From contig NZ_CP073089.1 in the NCBI RefSeq assembly GCF_018137945.1, positions 2,480,001-2,544,000 of the forward strand: a stretch of 64,000 nt of DNA, read 5' to 3'. Both the position numbers and the translations under genes were made by a program. Below are positions 63,790-64,000 of the stretch, one piece after another. Within the stretch, counting starts at the first letter, position 1; every line of letters begins with the position of its first letter. The notes under the pieces were generated by a model. It was not told the origin of the DNA and ran no database searches. It saw nothing but the letters and a program-made list of their open reading frames with translations. Source of the DNA: Brevibacterium sp. W7.2 (GTDB lineage: Bacteria > Actinomycetota > Actinomycetes > Actinomycetales > Brevibacteriaceae).

Positions 63790-63889
63790 CGGTGGGGTCG
63801 CTTTCGCAGAGGTGAGCAGAGAACGCGAGTGCGCGACGATCCGGTGTGCGGTCAGCTCTGCCGAGCGGAAGAGATGCGGATGCGCGCGG

Positions 63890-64000
63890 TCAGCGCCGTG
63901 GCGGCGGGCAGCCGGCGATCTCACCGTGGGCGTTCGTGCCCCACGAGCTCATCCACCCGTTCGTGCCGTTCGACAGCGTCGTCACGATCTTCGCCTTCGG
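63890..64000 (-). CDS. Unidentified protein, C-terminal fragment
   Basis: A reading frame running off the right edge encodes the last 36 residues of a minus-strand protein, including NGTNGWMSSWGTNAHGEIAG and ending CPPPRR. Codon third positions are almost all G or C, as in real genes here. I do not recognise the family. It ends 101 bp upstream of nhaA on the same strand. Confidence 0.5.
   Translation of the reverse strand, partial: PKAKIVTTLSNGTNGWMSSWGTNAHGEIAGCPPPRR

Overview
The window is 64 kb of GC-rich, gene-dense chromosome from an actinomycete, most likely a Micrococcales member such as Brevibacterium. This rests on family content: the birA/accD/accE cluster, an Rv2578c-type radical SAM protein, a DUF222 (13E12-type) HNH protein, a GPGGVSIF membrane peptide, many FCD-GntR and TetR regulators, and near-universal G/C at third codon positions. 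No rRNA, tRNA, CRISPR array, phage module or insertion sequence was seen, and species rank cannot be settled from this sequence alone.

Layout. 0-9 kb: a TetR regulator, topoisomerase IV subunit A (parC), a spacer with two different tandem repeat arrays, a class III adenylate cyclase overlapping birA, and divergent accD-accE. 9-20 kb: a TetR regulator, nitrilase, MFS carrier, DUF885 peptidase-like protein, an FCD-GntR regulator facing an NCS1 permease/racemase pair (probable hydantoin or nucleobase-derivative uptake), a radical SAM protein, a DsbA/FrnE protein and an FMN reductase. 20-30 kb: MgtC, a TetR/amidohydrolase/M20 group, a TetR/membrane-protein pair around a clear operator-promoter, a metallo-beta-lactamase-fold protein that seems to lack part of its metal motif, and an HNH protein.

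30-43 kb is a catabolic region: purine-cytosine-type permease with a SnoaL-like partner, M20 deacylase, SDR dehydrogenase, PucR-type regulator, HSL esterase, succinyl-CoA:acetate CoA-transferase, M20 amidohydrolase, FCD-GntR regulator, and a divergent FAD aromatic monooxygenase with a perfect 18-bp palindrome in the shared control region. 43-52 kb: a 48-residue membrane protein, a membrane-anchored protein with eight 16-residue repeats, a macrolide-phosphotransferase-like kinase, DUF429, a fructosamine-kinase-like protein, a DUF4352 protein and a NarL-type two-component system.

52-60 kb holds the most unusual element: one 1017-residue polypeptide joining a cytochrome P450, an adrenodoxin-reductase/FprA-like flavoprotein and a flavodoxin, next to an MHS-family transporter and a divergent LysR. 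A second LysR/MBL-hydrolase/MHS-transporter unit follows. The window ends with a NERD-helicase protein, a 49-residue acidic peptide, NhaA and the tail of an unidentified gene.

Several gene ends carry strong hairpins (up to a 23-bp perfect stem) and several carry short direct duplications that include the stop codon.
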